Shown one piece after another: positions 25,951-37,897 of a DNA stretch of 64,000 bases; within the stretch, counting starts at the first letter, position 1; each line of letters starts with the position of its first letter. The translations under genes were made by a program, and so were the position numbers. This stretch comes from Dermatophagoides farinae (Eukaryota; Arthropoda; Arachnida; Sarcoptiformes; Pyroglyphidae). Where the stretch lies: positions 3,849,001 through 3,913,000 of the forward strand of contig NC_134679.1 in the NCBI RefSeq assembly GCF_024713945.1, given 5' to 3'. Below the pieces are notes generated by a model. It saw only the letters and a list, made by a program, of their open reading frames with translations, did no database searches and was not told where the DNA came from.

Positions 25951-26244
25951 ACACCATCGACAGAATATTTTCCAACTAATTGCAGATTTGTAAATATTTT
26001 TGTGTGTTCAATAATATCAGTAGGTCGTCAATAGGAGATCCAAAAACAGAGTAGGGTCACACAATTCTTATACTTTGATTGTTCTACTTAAAAACTTTCC
26101 TTCGCCAATTGATGAATGAATGAATGAATGAATAACACACCAATTATAAACAATTAATCGCGTGCATAAAGCGCAAATAGCAGCAATGATTAATGCATAA
26201 AATTACTTGGGCTGTATATATGGATCGATTTTTAGAATGTTTTG

Positions 26245-26250
26245 AATAAA
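26245..26250 (+). terminator. Probable polyadenylation signal of apterous
   Basis: AATAAA about 295 nt after the apterous stop and 47 nt before the stop codon of the convergent membrane-protein gene, so the two 3' ends nearly touch. Confidence 0.45.
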
Positions 26251-26296
26251 TAAAAAAAAATAAGTAATAAACTGTTCGCAAATTAGAACATCATCA

Positions 26297-28072
26297 TCAT
26301 TTATTCGCCAAAGCTTTATATTGTGATACGGATCGAACTTTTTGGTGTTTCAACATTAATTGATAATAATCTTCACCAGCAGAACTAAATTGATGTAGTG
26401 AATCGTTTCTTGCCGGTTGTTTCTTATTTTCAATCGGTCGCGGCTTATCGTTTGTTGGCTTATGATATTTTCCTAATGTCAAGTTATCATGTCCATACGC
26501 GATAGTGGCTCCGACTGGTGTTTGGCGTTGTTGTCGTTTGAAATGTCTTCGTATTCCACCGGCTAACAAACCTGGTTTGACGAATGTTGAAATGGATTTA
26601 ATTTCATTTTTACGTTTGATAAGCATATTATAATAACTATCCATATCGGTAGATGTATCAGTTGTTGTGGTGATTCGACGATCATCCTCATATCCTTTGT
26701 TGTCTGGTTGATTGCGGCTAGTTACAAGCGATTGTGCTTCATCACTACGATAACTATGCCATCGATTCCGATTGTTGGCCACAGGACGTCGTCGTTGTTT
26801 GTGTCCATGGCCATGTCGTTGTGCACGAGCCCATGTATCTTGTAGCTGTTGACGCCAATGTTGGTCGGATGGTAATTGAATGTAATTGATACAAATGGCT
26901 AATGGTATGGCCATGCAAACGACACAGAAATAAAGGAAAACACTGAATCCGGTGGTCACCAACCAAAATGTATCAGCGCGGAACAAATGATTCGCTTCGT
27001 TCACTCTGTGGAATTGATTCTTGGTCGATAGTTCGCACGCGAATCCAGCAGTCATGAAACCAACTAAAACGATTATTGTATAAATGAATGTAAGTATAGG
27101 TAAGAATATGAAATAAAAATGATTACTTAGAAGCACAATCAGTAGGTAGACGAATCGTGCCAACTTGCAGAATCCTCGACCCATATTGTTATGATAATAG
27201 ACTTTGATGACATAACGAAAAGGCAGGATGAGAAGAATAAACGCAGCACAACTTAGTCCACAGGAAATCAAACCAAGCACGAATATCATCTGCAAACGGC
27301 ATTCAGCGCCAGGTTGAGAACATTTAGACATGAAAGTAAATGCATTCAATGCATATATAATGTTCAAGGATGCATAAATGAAATAATAGGTCTCCAAACA
27401 GGTTACATTGCTTGTGGGTCGTATGTCATCTTCTATTTCGGTCAATTTTTCACGACCAAATGGAAAGGCTCGAACTTTTTGCATGAAATGCTCTTCGCCA
27501 ATTGGAAATTGGACAGTAGCAATTATTGAATTAGCTTGGTCCACATCTTGTAGCTCAACAGAATCGACCAATATTGAACCACGGCCATTATGATACAGGG
27601 TGACACATTTGATATCCTGATATCGTTCACAAGTACGGATGAATATTTTGGCACAATGTAGACCTTTGTACAAAGTGGCACGATCCATTATTTCTGGCAT
27701 GAATGGAATGTCTCGACAACGTCGAATTGAATGATCGATCCGTACGGTAACTGTTGTCGTTTCGGGTTCATATGTAGATGAAATACCGGCAAATAGCAAA
27801 CGAAGAACGTATTGATGTTGATAATTAAGAAAGTTACAATCATCATAAACTGTCATCAGGATGTATGGCGAAATGAACAGACGAACTAAACATATCAATA
27901 CAATAAATATGATAAAGGTAGCCACGACCGTTATAAACGGAGCACTTGGTCGAAAATCACTTTCGAAAAACATGAACCAAGTATCACGGAACAAGGAATT
28001 GTAATCGCCATTTATTAATGTAACTAACGAGACTTTATATATAAGCCCAGAATAAAGTTCGATTGAATTCAA
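26297..28072 (-). CDS. Multi-pass membrane protein of unknown function
   Basis: Uninterrupted 591-residue reading frame; the family was not recognised. Hydrophobic segments suggest about five to six membrane passes: near residues 44-66 (FITVVATFIIFIVLICLV), 225-250, 258-287 (MIFVLGLISCGLSCAAFILL), a long one near 300-345 that could be two passes, and 365-395 (VFLYFCVVCMAIPLAICI). Between the first and second lies a Cys-containing soluble loop of about 150 residues. The C-terminal 190 residues are hydrophilic, basic and probably cytosolic, and carry two copies of a D-x-YY-x-M-L-x-K...S-x-S motif (about 477-497 and 567-588). It is convergent with apterous and divergent from the MAIP1-like gene, whose start codon is 63 bp away. 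It may be a mite-specific family. Confidence 0.8.
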   Translation of the reverse strand: MNSIELYSGLIYKVSLVTLINGDYNSLFRDTWFMFFESDFRPSAPFITVVATFIIFIVLICLVRLFISPYILMTVYDDCNFLNYQHQYVLRLLFAGISSTYEPETTTVTVRIDHSIRRCRDIPFMPEIMDRATLYKGLHCAKIFIRTCERYQDIKCVTLYHNGRGSILVDSVELQDVDQANSIIATVQFPIGEEHFMQKVRAFPFGREKLTEIEDDIRPTSNVTCLETYYFIYASLNIIYALNAFTFMSKCSQPGAECRLQMIFVLGLISCGLSCAAFILLILPFRYVIKVYYHNNMGRGFCKLARFVYLLIVLLSNHFYFIFLPILTFIYTIIVLVGFMTAGFACELSTKNQFHRVNEANHLFRADTFWLVTTGFSVFLYFCVVCMAIPLAICINYIQLPSDQHWRQQLQDTWARAQRHGHGHKQRRRPVANNRNRWHSYRSDEAQSLVTSRNQPDNKGYEDDRRITTTTDTSTDMDSYYNMLIKRKNEIKSISTFVKPGLLAGGIRRHFKRQQRQTPVGATIAYGHDNLTLGKYHKPTNDKPRPIENKKQPARNDSLHQFSSAGEDYYQLMLKHQKVRSVSQYKALANK

Positions 28073-28135
28073 AATATCGAATAATTGTTTACGAAAAACT
28101 TCTCAACAATCGTGTTTCCCTGACATTTTTCCCAT
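28073..28135. promoter_or_regulatory. Candidate bidirectional promoter
   Basis: Only 63 bp separate the start codons of the membrane-protein gene (-) and the MAIP1-like gene (+) if the upstream MAIP1 ATG is used, or 111 bp if the second ATG at 28184 is used. Any promoter must be shared or overlap coding sequence. No TATA box or other clear motif is seen. Confidence 0.5.
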
Positions 28136-29147
28136 ATGTTGTGGTCGTATTTGTTCGAAGTTGATTTTGTTTATTTTGATCAGGCAATGGTTATCATCAA
28201 ACCCTTTTTATACAGGCCATTACCACTCGCTAGTCGATGGTTTAAATGCATCAATAGACAATTCTCATCACAACGAACTATAATCCAAGCACTTGATCCC
28301 ATTGTTTCAATGACAAAAGGCGTCAACCATAAAATAAAGGAAAAAATTTTGATTAAATCACGAACAACGATCCGACCATTAAGTTCTTCATCATCTGGTA
28401 CTTCGGAGAAATTAGATGATGATTCGAACAACCAAAAAGGTGACGAAGATGATGATGAGCAAGGTTCGATTCCTTTACTGATGAACTTTATACCAAGAGG
28501 AATGCCGAATTTATTCATGTCATTAAAGAATTTTTACATTATCAATATGGTCATACGAAATCAGATTGATAGGAATTTTACATTCAAAGATTTTGTCGAA
28601 GGTGCAAAGCAAGTATGTTGATTATGAATCAAATTAAAAATCTACATTCTTTCATTGTCGTTTACAGGCATTGATTCATGTGTCCTCGCATTTGGCCAAC
28701 AACCAGCTGGATGATTTGGAAGGATTCATTGAACCGAATGCCTTGACAGAAATACGTCGAAATTATGAAAAGCTTAGCATGGCTCAACGTCAAGAATTTC
28801 AACTACAAGCCAACGATATTGTACTATGTTTCGCTCATCATATCAATGTGACCACGATGAAAGAAGAATTTACTGGCACTCGTAAACATGTGGTCAACTT
28901 ATTTATCGTATTCGATTGCATTAAAAATCTACAGGAAACATTAGAAGAGAAAGCTCGTTCAAATCAAAAGATCAATGCACGAGAACTATTTCGTGAATTC
29001 AATGACCATAAATTCATTTGTAATTATGAATTTCAACGTGAATATATCGAAGGTGTACACGGCGTTGATGATATGAAAAAAACTGATTGGATAATCACAA
29101 AATTGTTACACATTAAAGAAAAAGATTTAATTAAATTGTATATGTAA
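28136..29147 (+). CDS. MAIP1: MAIP1-like mitochondrial matrix protein (m-AAA protease-interacting)
   Basis: Homologue of m-AAA protease interacting protein 1, which in mammals binds the AFG3L2 protease in the mitochondrial matrix and helps EMRE maturation and calcium-uniporter assembly. Exons 28136-28612 and 28668-29147 join in phase (AAG CAA|GCA TTG) to 318 aa. A basic, Arg/Ser-containing N-terminus without acidic residues fits a transit peptide, especially from the second Met at 28184, which may be the true start. The conserved Tim44-like C-terminal domain is recognisable by FKDFVEGAKQALIHVSSHL, an alternating amphipathic middle, and YEFQREYIEGVHG...DWIITKLLHI, which parallels the mammalian YEFQREFTQGV...DWTIARIEH. 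A linker of Ser and acidic residues (about 82-108) separates transit peptide and domain. It is tail-to-tail with the next gene, 49 bp between stops. Confidence 0.82.
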
Positions 29148-29196
29148 AGTAAAATCATTCAATTAATCAGAAAAATTAATCAAAACATCTGTATCA

Positions 29197-30210
29197 TTAT
29201 TTCCTTCTTCGTCGTGATTTGGTGTTTACTTTAACTTGTTGTTTTTTTGCTTCAATTCGAGCCAGTATCTCACGTTCTGCTGGTGTCATCACAGTTTGTT
29301 TTTTCTCATCATTCTCAGAATCTGATTTTGATTGTGCTGTATACTTTGATCGGCGTGTTTTTCCCACAGCTTCAGGCGAGACACTAGCATCGCTATTGTT
29401 ATTGATAGCTGCAATCGATTGTCGAATTTTTTCGTAGCGTAACTGTGAAGGAGTTCGAGATACAAGCGATTTTCTACCTCGTTTTGATCGAATACTAACA
29501 TTTTGTTCTTCAATCATCTCACTATCCTGGACTGTCGATGCTTCCATAGCAGTTAATTGCGATAGTTTTTGTTCCTGTGCATTACGATGATTGTTGATCG
29601 AGGGACGCATATTGTCGAAATCATGAGCCATTCGTGTTGACGATTCAATCATATCTGGCGAATGGACTCTAAGTGTTGAAGCAGAAGTGCCAATCTGTTG
29701 GTCTTGTTCTGTATTAGTTTGCATTTCTGGACTGGCATGACTGCCGATTTGGGATTTTCGTTTGTTGATTCTCTGTACGATCGAATCAAAGACTTTCTTT
29801 GATGGTGTTTCCGATAAGTTCGTTCCATAACGGTTCATATTTTCCGGATTATCTCTGTCATTGTCTTGAGAATAAGAAAAGCTTTGATCGGCAATGTAGA
29901 CATCGTATTTGCGTTTCTTGATTGGGATGCCCATTTGATAGTCGTAACAAACCGTGCCCACAGGTGGATCTTTGGTCAATGTTACTTGAAACGGTTGACT
30001 TTCTTGTAAGGCAGCCAAATATCGGCGTAACAAGGATCGTTGAGCCAAAGAAATTTCCTTGATCAAAGGTAAATCTCGTTCTAAATCCATAGCAGTCAAT
30101 GACAACTTTGTTCGATAGTCATGATCAATCAATGTTTGAATGGTATCAGGTTCAATTTCTTGGGCTTGTCGGAGAAAAAATTTGACAAAACAATCTTCAA
30201 TGCTTTCCAT
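29197..30210 (-). CDS. Unassigned protein with SAM-like N-terminus and basic tail
   Basis: Single-exon frame of 337 aa; family not recognised. Residues about 1-70 look like a SAM-type helical bundle: FVKFFLRQAQ, IQTLIDHDYRTKLSLTAMDL, then DLPLIKEISLAQRSLLRRYL. The rest is hydrophilic and probably disordered, rich in Ser, Gln and Asn, with RSKRGRKSL near residue 241 and a strongly basic end (KSRRRRK) that could be nuclear-localisation signals. A predicted coiled or helical stretch, TPAEREILARIEAKKQQ, precedes the basic tail. The stop codon is 49 bp from that of the MAIP1-like gene, so their 3' UTRs overlap. A nuclear or cytoskeletal adaptor role would fit but is only a guess. Confidence 0.75.
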   Translation of the reverse strand: MESIEDCFVKFFLRQAQEIEPDTIQTLIDHDYRTKLSLTAMDLERDLPLIKEISLAQRSLLRRYLAALQESQPFQVTLTKDPPVGTVCYDYQMGIPIKKRKYDVYIADQSFSYSQDNDRDNPENMNRYGTNLSETPSKKVFDSIVQRINKRKSQIGSHASPEMQTNTEQDQQIGTSASTLRVHSPDMIESSTRMAHDFDNMRPSINNHRNAQEQKLSQLTAMEASTVQDSEMIEEQNVSIRSKRGRKSLVSRTPSQLRYEKIRQSIAAINNNSDASVSPEAVGKTRRSKYTAQSKSDSENDEKKQTVMTPAEREILARIEAKKQQVKVNTKSRRRRK

Positions 30211-30948
30211 GATGATACGTTAAATCAGTTTGCTCAATTCACGAAATTCGAATAACAATTATTGAATACTAAAACAACATGCAAGCCGCCGTTCAATGCT
30301 GTTGTTGATGGTGAAAAAACGGCGCAATTTCCATACTATCGATTGTATCGTTTGATTTCTTTATTGAAAAAAAGCATATCGCGCGAATTAAAGATCAAAA
30401 AATTATTTATTTTTTTTTTTTGCTTACAAGATATGGTTCCATTCATTTTAAAATCACTGGTTATTAATTAATTGAAAATTTTTTATTGTAACAAAACTTT
30501 CACTTGTTCTAATTTAATAGCTAGAAGCTCTTTTTTACCTGAGTGAAAAAATTTTCGAATACATCAGAGTTCAAAATTTTTATTATTTGAGGCGGCCAAC
30601 ACACAAAATCTGACCAGTATTCAGAAATGGCCATTATTAATTTTTATATAAAACGTTTGCAAACAACTAGAACATTGTGATAGATATTGTGGATAAAAAT
30701 TTTAACAACAAACAGATTGAAATGAATAACGTTGACATTAATTTAGTCATAATGTATGTTTTTGAATGTAGTATTTATGCCATTAGAGTGAATGATGAAT
30801 AATCAAACAGGTAGATAATTATGTACACAATTGTCGGCGGATCATAATTAACAACAATAGATAGTAATATTCTTTAGCTTTTTAAAAATTGGTCACCAGC
30901 GGCAGTTTTCCGCGACTAGGGTTGCTAAAGGTTTGTTCAAACGATCCA
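30211..30948. other. Spacer between the SAM-like gene and the C3G 3' end
   Basis: A/T-rich; contains the SAM-like gene's 5' flank and the C3G 3' UTR. No gene or clear polyadenylation signal recognised. Confidence 0.5.
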
Positions 30949-33900
30949 TTAATCATTATGAACCAAATTCTTTTTGGCATTGGTATTCATCACCGACAGA
31001 CTAGTTGAACTGTTTATCGAACGAGGTTTCAGCGAATCCGATATCTGCCACATGACATTTTCAGGTAGGAAATCCTGGAAATTGCCAAAAAAGGCAACTA
31101 TATTTTCATTCTCGTTGATTGAGTATTGACTGTAATTGTAAAAGAAAATTGTTAATGTGGGAGGATAAACAATAGTCTACTTACCATTGTTTAAATTGCG
31201 CCATTTGGCAGAGTATCTTGTATTGTTTGTAATGTTTGCACCAGTTAATCTTACCATCGGGTAAGATATCGCTATTGCCAATATGAACGAATGTCAAATC
31301 TTGTAATATTAGGCCACTGTCAAGGAATCAACATAAAAAATTGTGAATGGGATGTCAAAAATTGACAAAGTATAACTTACATGTATGGTATACAAGGAGG
31401 TTTCGAATTGGCCAGAATGTTACGATATGTACGGAACGATGATGATGAATCAATCAATGACCCATATTCTCTAATCATATCAGTCACATTTTTAGGCCAA
31501 TCCAATCGGCTGATTGGAGCACAATCAATTGCCGATAGAATAGCCAGATAAGAATTGAAATTATTCAATTTACGCAAATATTTCATAATTTTTAGAAACT
31601 TGAGCATAAATTTTTCTCGTTCCTTTTGTTCTTGGCATTTGAGTATCTGGCTACGTGTCCAATAGGACATGTTGTTGAAATGTTCGGTGAACGTGCTAAG
31701 GTTCGGGATACATTCTTCTTTTTGTTCTTTCGCCCAAATCAAGATCTCTGGAGGCTAAATAAGAATGAAAATATTTGTTAGATTAATAATATAGACTCGG
31801 GTATTTTTCTCTTTCACTATCAAATGTTAAACAAAGAAAAATATGCTGCCTACGCTAATGTAGTTAAAAGTCAACATATTCGATCCCTCGATAAATTCAA
31901 TGAACAAATGAAACTGAAAACTGGAACTAATACATAGAGATGAGTTCACAAACAAACATTGAAAAACAATGGCAGCATCATCATCATTAAGCCATAGTAG
32001 GCATAATAATCATTTGGGCATGCAAAAATATTTTGAATTCTTATCCAAACTTGGTAGGGCCACACATTCAATAAAGGCCAACAGCATGGGCCATGGAATG
32101 ATTATTGGTATTTATTTAATCGATATATCTCAACTATAGGATTGTTATAAGGCTGGTATTGGCCAGGAAGCCATTGGTTTCGATATATCAGGATGGCTAA
32201 ACAAAGCCAAACAAGTTTAAACAGAAAACACTATTGGTTTCATATAATGACACTGGCAATATTAATTGAGTGGGATGTTTGGCATACATCGAACATCAAC
32301 GATGAAGACATTGATTGATTGTTCACTCGTCAATGTTGGTCGTCAACAGATGTGCCGTTTTTCTAATTTTATCTTCACACATATGTTTGTATATGTGTGT
32401 GTGTGTGTGGGTGGTAGATCAGGGCGTATAAGATGGCATTATTAAACAAACCTCGATTTTATAAAAAAGCCGCGAATCAAGTAACGTCATTTGTTCGGCC
32501 AAATGTTCAGCTTTAAAATCAAGCAAATTCCACGTTTTCAGGTGAACAATATCGACAGTATTCACATTAGGAGCCGTCATTGGTTTGAATGATGTAACAT
32601 GTCCAACATTATTGTTGTTATCATTTTGTTGTTGGCCATCAAAACTATCATTAGATTGTAATTGATATTGTCGTTGTTGTTGTTGTTGCTGTCGACGGAA
32701 TTCACGCTCTTTGAGTCGTAATTTTTCATAACATTTTTCACGCAAAAATTTTGCATTTACCAGATCTCCTTTGTTCACAAGTTGATAAATGAATTCCATC
32801 ATTGTATTCAACAGTTGTTTATCGAAATCGTAGATACTTATACAGAAAAAAAATAGATAAAGGACAAAAGAATGTTTAGTGTATCAGTTGAAGTTAGGAG
32901 TATTCAAAGGTGTATATCGAACATGATCGTGTATCATCAAATTGAAATTCATGCACACGATCATGAATGAATGAGCACCACTCAAATCAAATGAAATTAT
33001 TGCAATGTAACAAACATGTTGGAAGGACTTACTAAATTTTGGCGATGAAAAGGGTGATAAAGTTAACCACTTTACGGGCAACGGATTGCCTTATAATATC
33101 GGTTGTTGTATTATTATTATTATTAGTCGATGATGATGATGATGATGATGTTTGGCCACCACTAAAATAACGATAACGAAATGTCAGCTTTGTAAGGAGA
33201 TCATTGGCCGAGATGAATGAACGATATGTGCTCAGGAAACAATCGACAAATGTTTCATCATCTAAAGACAAACAAACCGTTATAATTAAGAATGAAATTT
33301 GATCTATTAGGATTCTGTATCAAACAACGATGAGGATTAACATAAAAATTTAATGGCACAAATAATAATTGGGTTGAATCGTCGCATTTTTTGTAGATTC
33401 AATCTGCTTTGCATTGAAGATTTGTTGTACTTGGCTGGCTAAATAAAAGTGTCGAGTGTGCCGAATCGACTAACCCGATATGTGCTATCAATGGCCGTTG
33501 TCATGTCAGGAATGTTATGAATGGAATATTCGCACAATGGCCATAAATATTCACTTTTCGTTTGTATGAAAATAAAATGCACTTGTTGCCAAGCAAAAGC
33601 TTGTTGCATATGTGTTTGTACAAATGAAGAAAAGTTTTTCATGGCTGTGAATCCATATGGCTTTCTCACCAATTATTTGCTCTTAGGATTGGATTTGTTG
33701 TAATGATGGAGGAGTTGAGAGAGAAAACTTTAACATAAAACCATAAGCAAAGGAGAGAACAGATGGTCTAATCGCAATTGTCCTTGAGAGCTTTCTGATT
33801 ATATGGCCTTATTGTCTTCATCTGAATGATAATAACATTGCCCTTTTGATGTAATTTTTTGCTTGTTGGGTAGGTTAAACCTGAAACAGATGATCAGATT

Positions 33901-36900
33901 TTACTTTTACTAACCTGAATCCATGCTGGCTTGAGTAGCTTTGATAATCAGAGCATCAATTTGACCACCACGAATCATATCGGTCGTTATTAATTCACTA
34001 CTATTCGTAGTAAGTGCAGCTTGTGTATCTGCTGATGATCCTTCAGAATCAGTTGTCGTTTCAAGCGTAAACATTTCGGATGATATATCTACTTGAGCCA
34101 GTATGCATTCATCTTCCGAATGATTAGTTCCAAGTGAACAATATGAACAAATTCGATTCGTTTCATCTACAATACTTTCTTCATCATTATCACTGGATGA
34201 TTCATCTAGTTCTTCTATCGTAGACCGTTGTTGATCTATGATTGTAGAATGGTCATGCTGGTTATTTGATTCTATAGGATTAATAGATAATATCTTATGA
34301 TGATGATGATGATGGTTGTGATCATGATGAGGATGGTGGTGTTGACAATGAGGTTGAACATGATCGCTTGATGAAATTGCAATTGGCCATTCGGTTGCCT
34401 GAGTATTTGTAGCCGTTGAACGTGATCGAATTGGAGGTGGTAATAGATCGATAACTTGACCGCGCCTGGGTGGAAGATTCGGAAGTGGAGATTCTGGAGG
34501 AGGTGATGGAGCCATGGGTAGATGTTCATATTGATCGGTTGGATCGACAATGGATGTATCGTGTGGTTGTGATAATCTATCAGTAATCGATGAGAAACTG
34601 GAACATGTGGTTGCTGTTGATATGGAACTGTTGGATGATGATGCTTGACTATTGTGATGATTTTTGATATGCAGAGGCGATGGTTTTTCACAGAACATGG
34701 ATTTGGTTGCACGAAGTGTTGTATGTCCAGAATGATCAACGGTAGGAGAACAATAATTACCTACCATTCCCATGTAAGCATGAAGGTTACGTTTTGGTGG
34801 TAATGGTGGTGGAGATAACGATGGTGTCTCATGCATTGACAATGATGGTCTTCGTGGTAATTGTTGCCTATGAGATTCATCGATTTGTGTTGAACAGCAA
34901 CAACAACTACTTGGTTGACGATTCAGCATAGAATTATTGGTATTCACAGCCAATGAACGGCTCTTTATCAATGGCTGATGCATTGATAATGGTCTACGAT
35001 TTGTTCCCGGTTTTCGATAAGTTCGAATCATCGATCGATTTGAACAACAACAACAACAACATTCAGACGTTGGTGATGAGCCAGCATTCTGATTTGGGTA
35101 GCTATGCATTATATTTTCTTCACTATTTTCCTTCTCTTCCATTATATTCTTATTTGTTAGAGAATCATGCGTTTCTATGGCCGAACATAGGAAAGAATCT
35201 GGTGCTGGTAATGGTGGTGGCGACGATGATGAGCATCGTTCAGTTTCATTGTTTCCATCCAACTCCACAATAGTATGAGATGATGATGCCGTTGTACAAT
35301 TGTTGTTCTCATCATCAGCTACACTGTCGTGGATTGTTCTTGTACGATTTCGGCGATCATTTTTTTTCGATCGCAAAGTTACTTGAGAATAACCAGAGTC
35401 TTGCGTATTGCTGACTATAGCCGTCACTTCAGCTTTAACTGTCTTTGGATCTTTTCCAAAATTTCGACATGCAAAATCAATAGAATTTTGTTTCTCGATC
35501 GGTTGTTGGTAATGATTACTATTCGATGGCATTCCTGATGTCGATGAACCGAAACCTGAATCGCAATCTTTCATTCGACTATGGCAATTTCTGAGGTTTG
35601 TATCTTTGCTCATATTCAATGAAGATGATGACATGGTACTTGTGTTCGATGCAATCGAAGAGCGACCGGAATTATTCAAAGATGAAGATGATGATGTTGT
35701 AGTACTATTTGAACCACGATTATAAGTTTTGGGAGGCAATGGAGGAGGAGAAGAAGAAGAGTTTGTCTTTAAAGTTTGCTTCTTTGGTGAATTCGACGAT
35801 TGTTGGCTTTGGTGTAGCCGCAAAGTTCCCGTATCTGATGAATGATGATCATCGAATGATTTGGAATCGACAGTTTGTTTTAATGTTGGTAATGGTTGAT
35901 AAGTTTGATGACTAGTGTCTGTCGGCACACCCTCATTGATCGAATGTTTTCGGGGTTGATGTTGGGGAATAAGATGGCGGTCAGATGTAGGTGATCGATT
36001 CGATGATGGAGAATTTGGTTCCGTTGACATTTGCAACAAGTGTTTAGGTAATAAAATATTTGTATTAATTCGATGAATATTACTCGCAGATTCCGAACGC
36101 TTCAATGAAGAAGATGAATTAGAAAGACTGAACAAAAACGAGAGCATGGTCTGATTTTCAGATAAATGTTGCTGACTGCCCTTTTCCTGCTGCCTGGATA
36201 ATGAATCTTTTTTTCCCCCATGCTGAGCATTAGAACGGAACTTCTTCAATTCAAAATGTTGTGCCATCTTTTGAGCCTGATGCGAAATGATGTTAGGAAT
36301 GAATCTATGGGTTCTGAAAATTGCGGATGGCGATGTGGATGATGTAGAACTATTGGTTGTAGCTGAATGTGAAGAATTTGATGATAACAAAGAAGCGATG
36401 GTCGATGTCGATCCATTGGCCATTTTTCGAATTGATTGATGGCTGTTTTCCAACGTTAAATCTATTCGATCATATTTGGGTGGTGGAGTTATTGATCGTC
36501 GTCGTATAGCTTGCTGAATTGATTCCTGCATAGCTAAGGATGTTTCATTATCCTGTAGTCGTTGACTGGCTGCATCAGCCATTATGTAATCAGCCAATTT
36601 GGAATTGTTATACAGATAGTCTTGGTAACATTTTCGTAATTCACATTCCAGATTACGATATGCTTTGACCAGATTCTATGCATTGACAACAAAATTCATT
36701 AGTTTTATGGCCAAATAGTTTTTAGAACTTACCTTGAATGAAATGAAAACTAAACGTGAAATTCGACTACCATCATCGATCAATTGGCGAGGAATCGGTT
36801 CATTGTGTTCATTAGCATGATCCATCATGTTCCATTGACTTGGATCCATATCAGAGCTATACAAATGTCGAACCTGTTGACGCAAATAGATCTCATCAGA

Positions 36901-37835
36901 CCATTTGACAAGATCGGAAAGATTTTTGTAGAGCTCATTTGTAGCCTCAATGATGGGAGATGTCCTGAGCATTACAAAATGTTAGTTGATTCAGATTTAA
37001 AATTATCGAATTGGGCAAACCTTTTGTTAGAAACATTCGTATCGCCATTGTCTTCCATATGAATCGTACAAAGAATCTGCAATCTAAGCTGAACTTGTTG
37101 TAGATGTAGATAGGTATCACGTAATCGGGCACAATTCAATGCAATTGTTTCAATCAATATATTACAGGAACCATTGAGTAATTCAAGTTTATCCTTTCTG
37201 ACAGCATCTTCAAAATATTTTAGCATCAATTCAATTTCTTTGCAATATTTATCTGCATTAAAATGCTTTAGATCTGCCAAATATGATGCTAATGATCCTA
37301 TCAATGATGGTTCTATTGCTGCTATTGGTATCGTGTTTAACAGGTGACCACTTTCAGATTTATTACTAGTTGACGTCGATATCACAGCTTTAGGTCTTGT
37401 CAATACTGTATGACCATTGAAATTGAATTCTTTTTCATGATGGCGACTACTATGGCCATCATGTCTCTGACTAGTGGTTCTCAACGATTGTCGTTGCTCA
37501 TCATCGGCAATCTGTTCATACATGCCCGGAAGACTAGAGCTAAGATGGCTTTTCTCATGATTCAATAGCTGAAACGAATTCATCGAACATATTGAAGACC
37601 GACTTTGTTGTTGTTGTGGCTGATTGTTGATGCTGTTGGTGGTCAATTGACTCGAGGAAAAAACTTTTTTGAATGGAACTTTACGATTTTTGGCTGGTGG
37701 AATGGCTACAGAGGCAGGATTGCCATTAGCTACAAATGCTAAACTAGCTGTAGCCATAGTAGACATGGCTACCGCTGATGATGCTGAAGATGATGATGAC
37801 GCCAATGATGATTCGTTTTTAGGCGTCTTTGCCAT
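30949..37835 (-). CDS. RAPGEF1: C3G / RAPGEF1, Rap guanine nucleotide exchange factor
   Basis: Exchange factor that loads GTP onto Rap1 after recruitment by Crk adaptors. Eight coding exons (minus order): 37835-37021, 36964-36733, 36675-33915, 33261-33033, 32836-32452, 31754-31381, 31316-31185 and 31129-30949; all phases fit, 1702 aa. The C-terminal third is a Ras-GEF unit: N-terminal REM module (DCFLSTYRSFISANDLLTKL), TLLDSRLFYKIE, then the CDC25-type catalytic core NLSTFTEHFNNMSYW, IMKYLRKLNNFNSYLAILSA, LIDSSSSFRTYRNIL, CIPYIGLILQDLTFVHIGN. The 2.76-kb third exon carries two Crk-SH3 type motifs PPPLPPK (about residues 659 and 971), further Pro-rich patches and runs of six and four Cys. The start is Met at 37835; the frame extends 24 codons upstream through a CA microsatellite (VCVCVCV), judged 5' UTR. 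Loss of the mammalian-like spacing is normal for arthropods. Confidence 0.95.
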
Positions 37836-37876
37836 CTTTAAAGGTTTCAAATTGCCGTTTACATAGTTTCTTTTTA

Positions 37877-37897
37877 CACAAACACACACACACACCC
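37877..37897. repeat. CA microsatellite in the C3G 5' region
   Basis: CA/ACAC run just upstream of the chosen C3G start codon. On the minus strand it creates an apparent VCVCVCV N-terminal extension. Confidence 0.9.

Noticed and set aside
33439-33703. 77-codon minus-strand frame and overlapping plus frame
   Set aside because: Lies inside a C3G intron whose flanking exons join in phase; no domain recognised.
34272-35273. Several open frames antisense to or overlapping C3G
   Set aside because: Shadows of the large C3G exon, which carries the recognised proline motifs.
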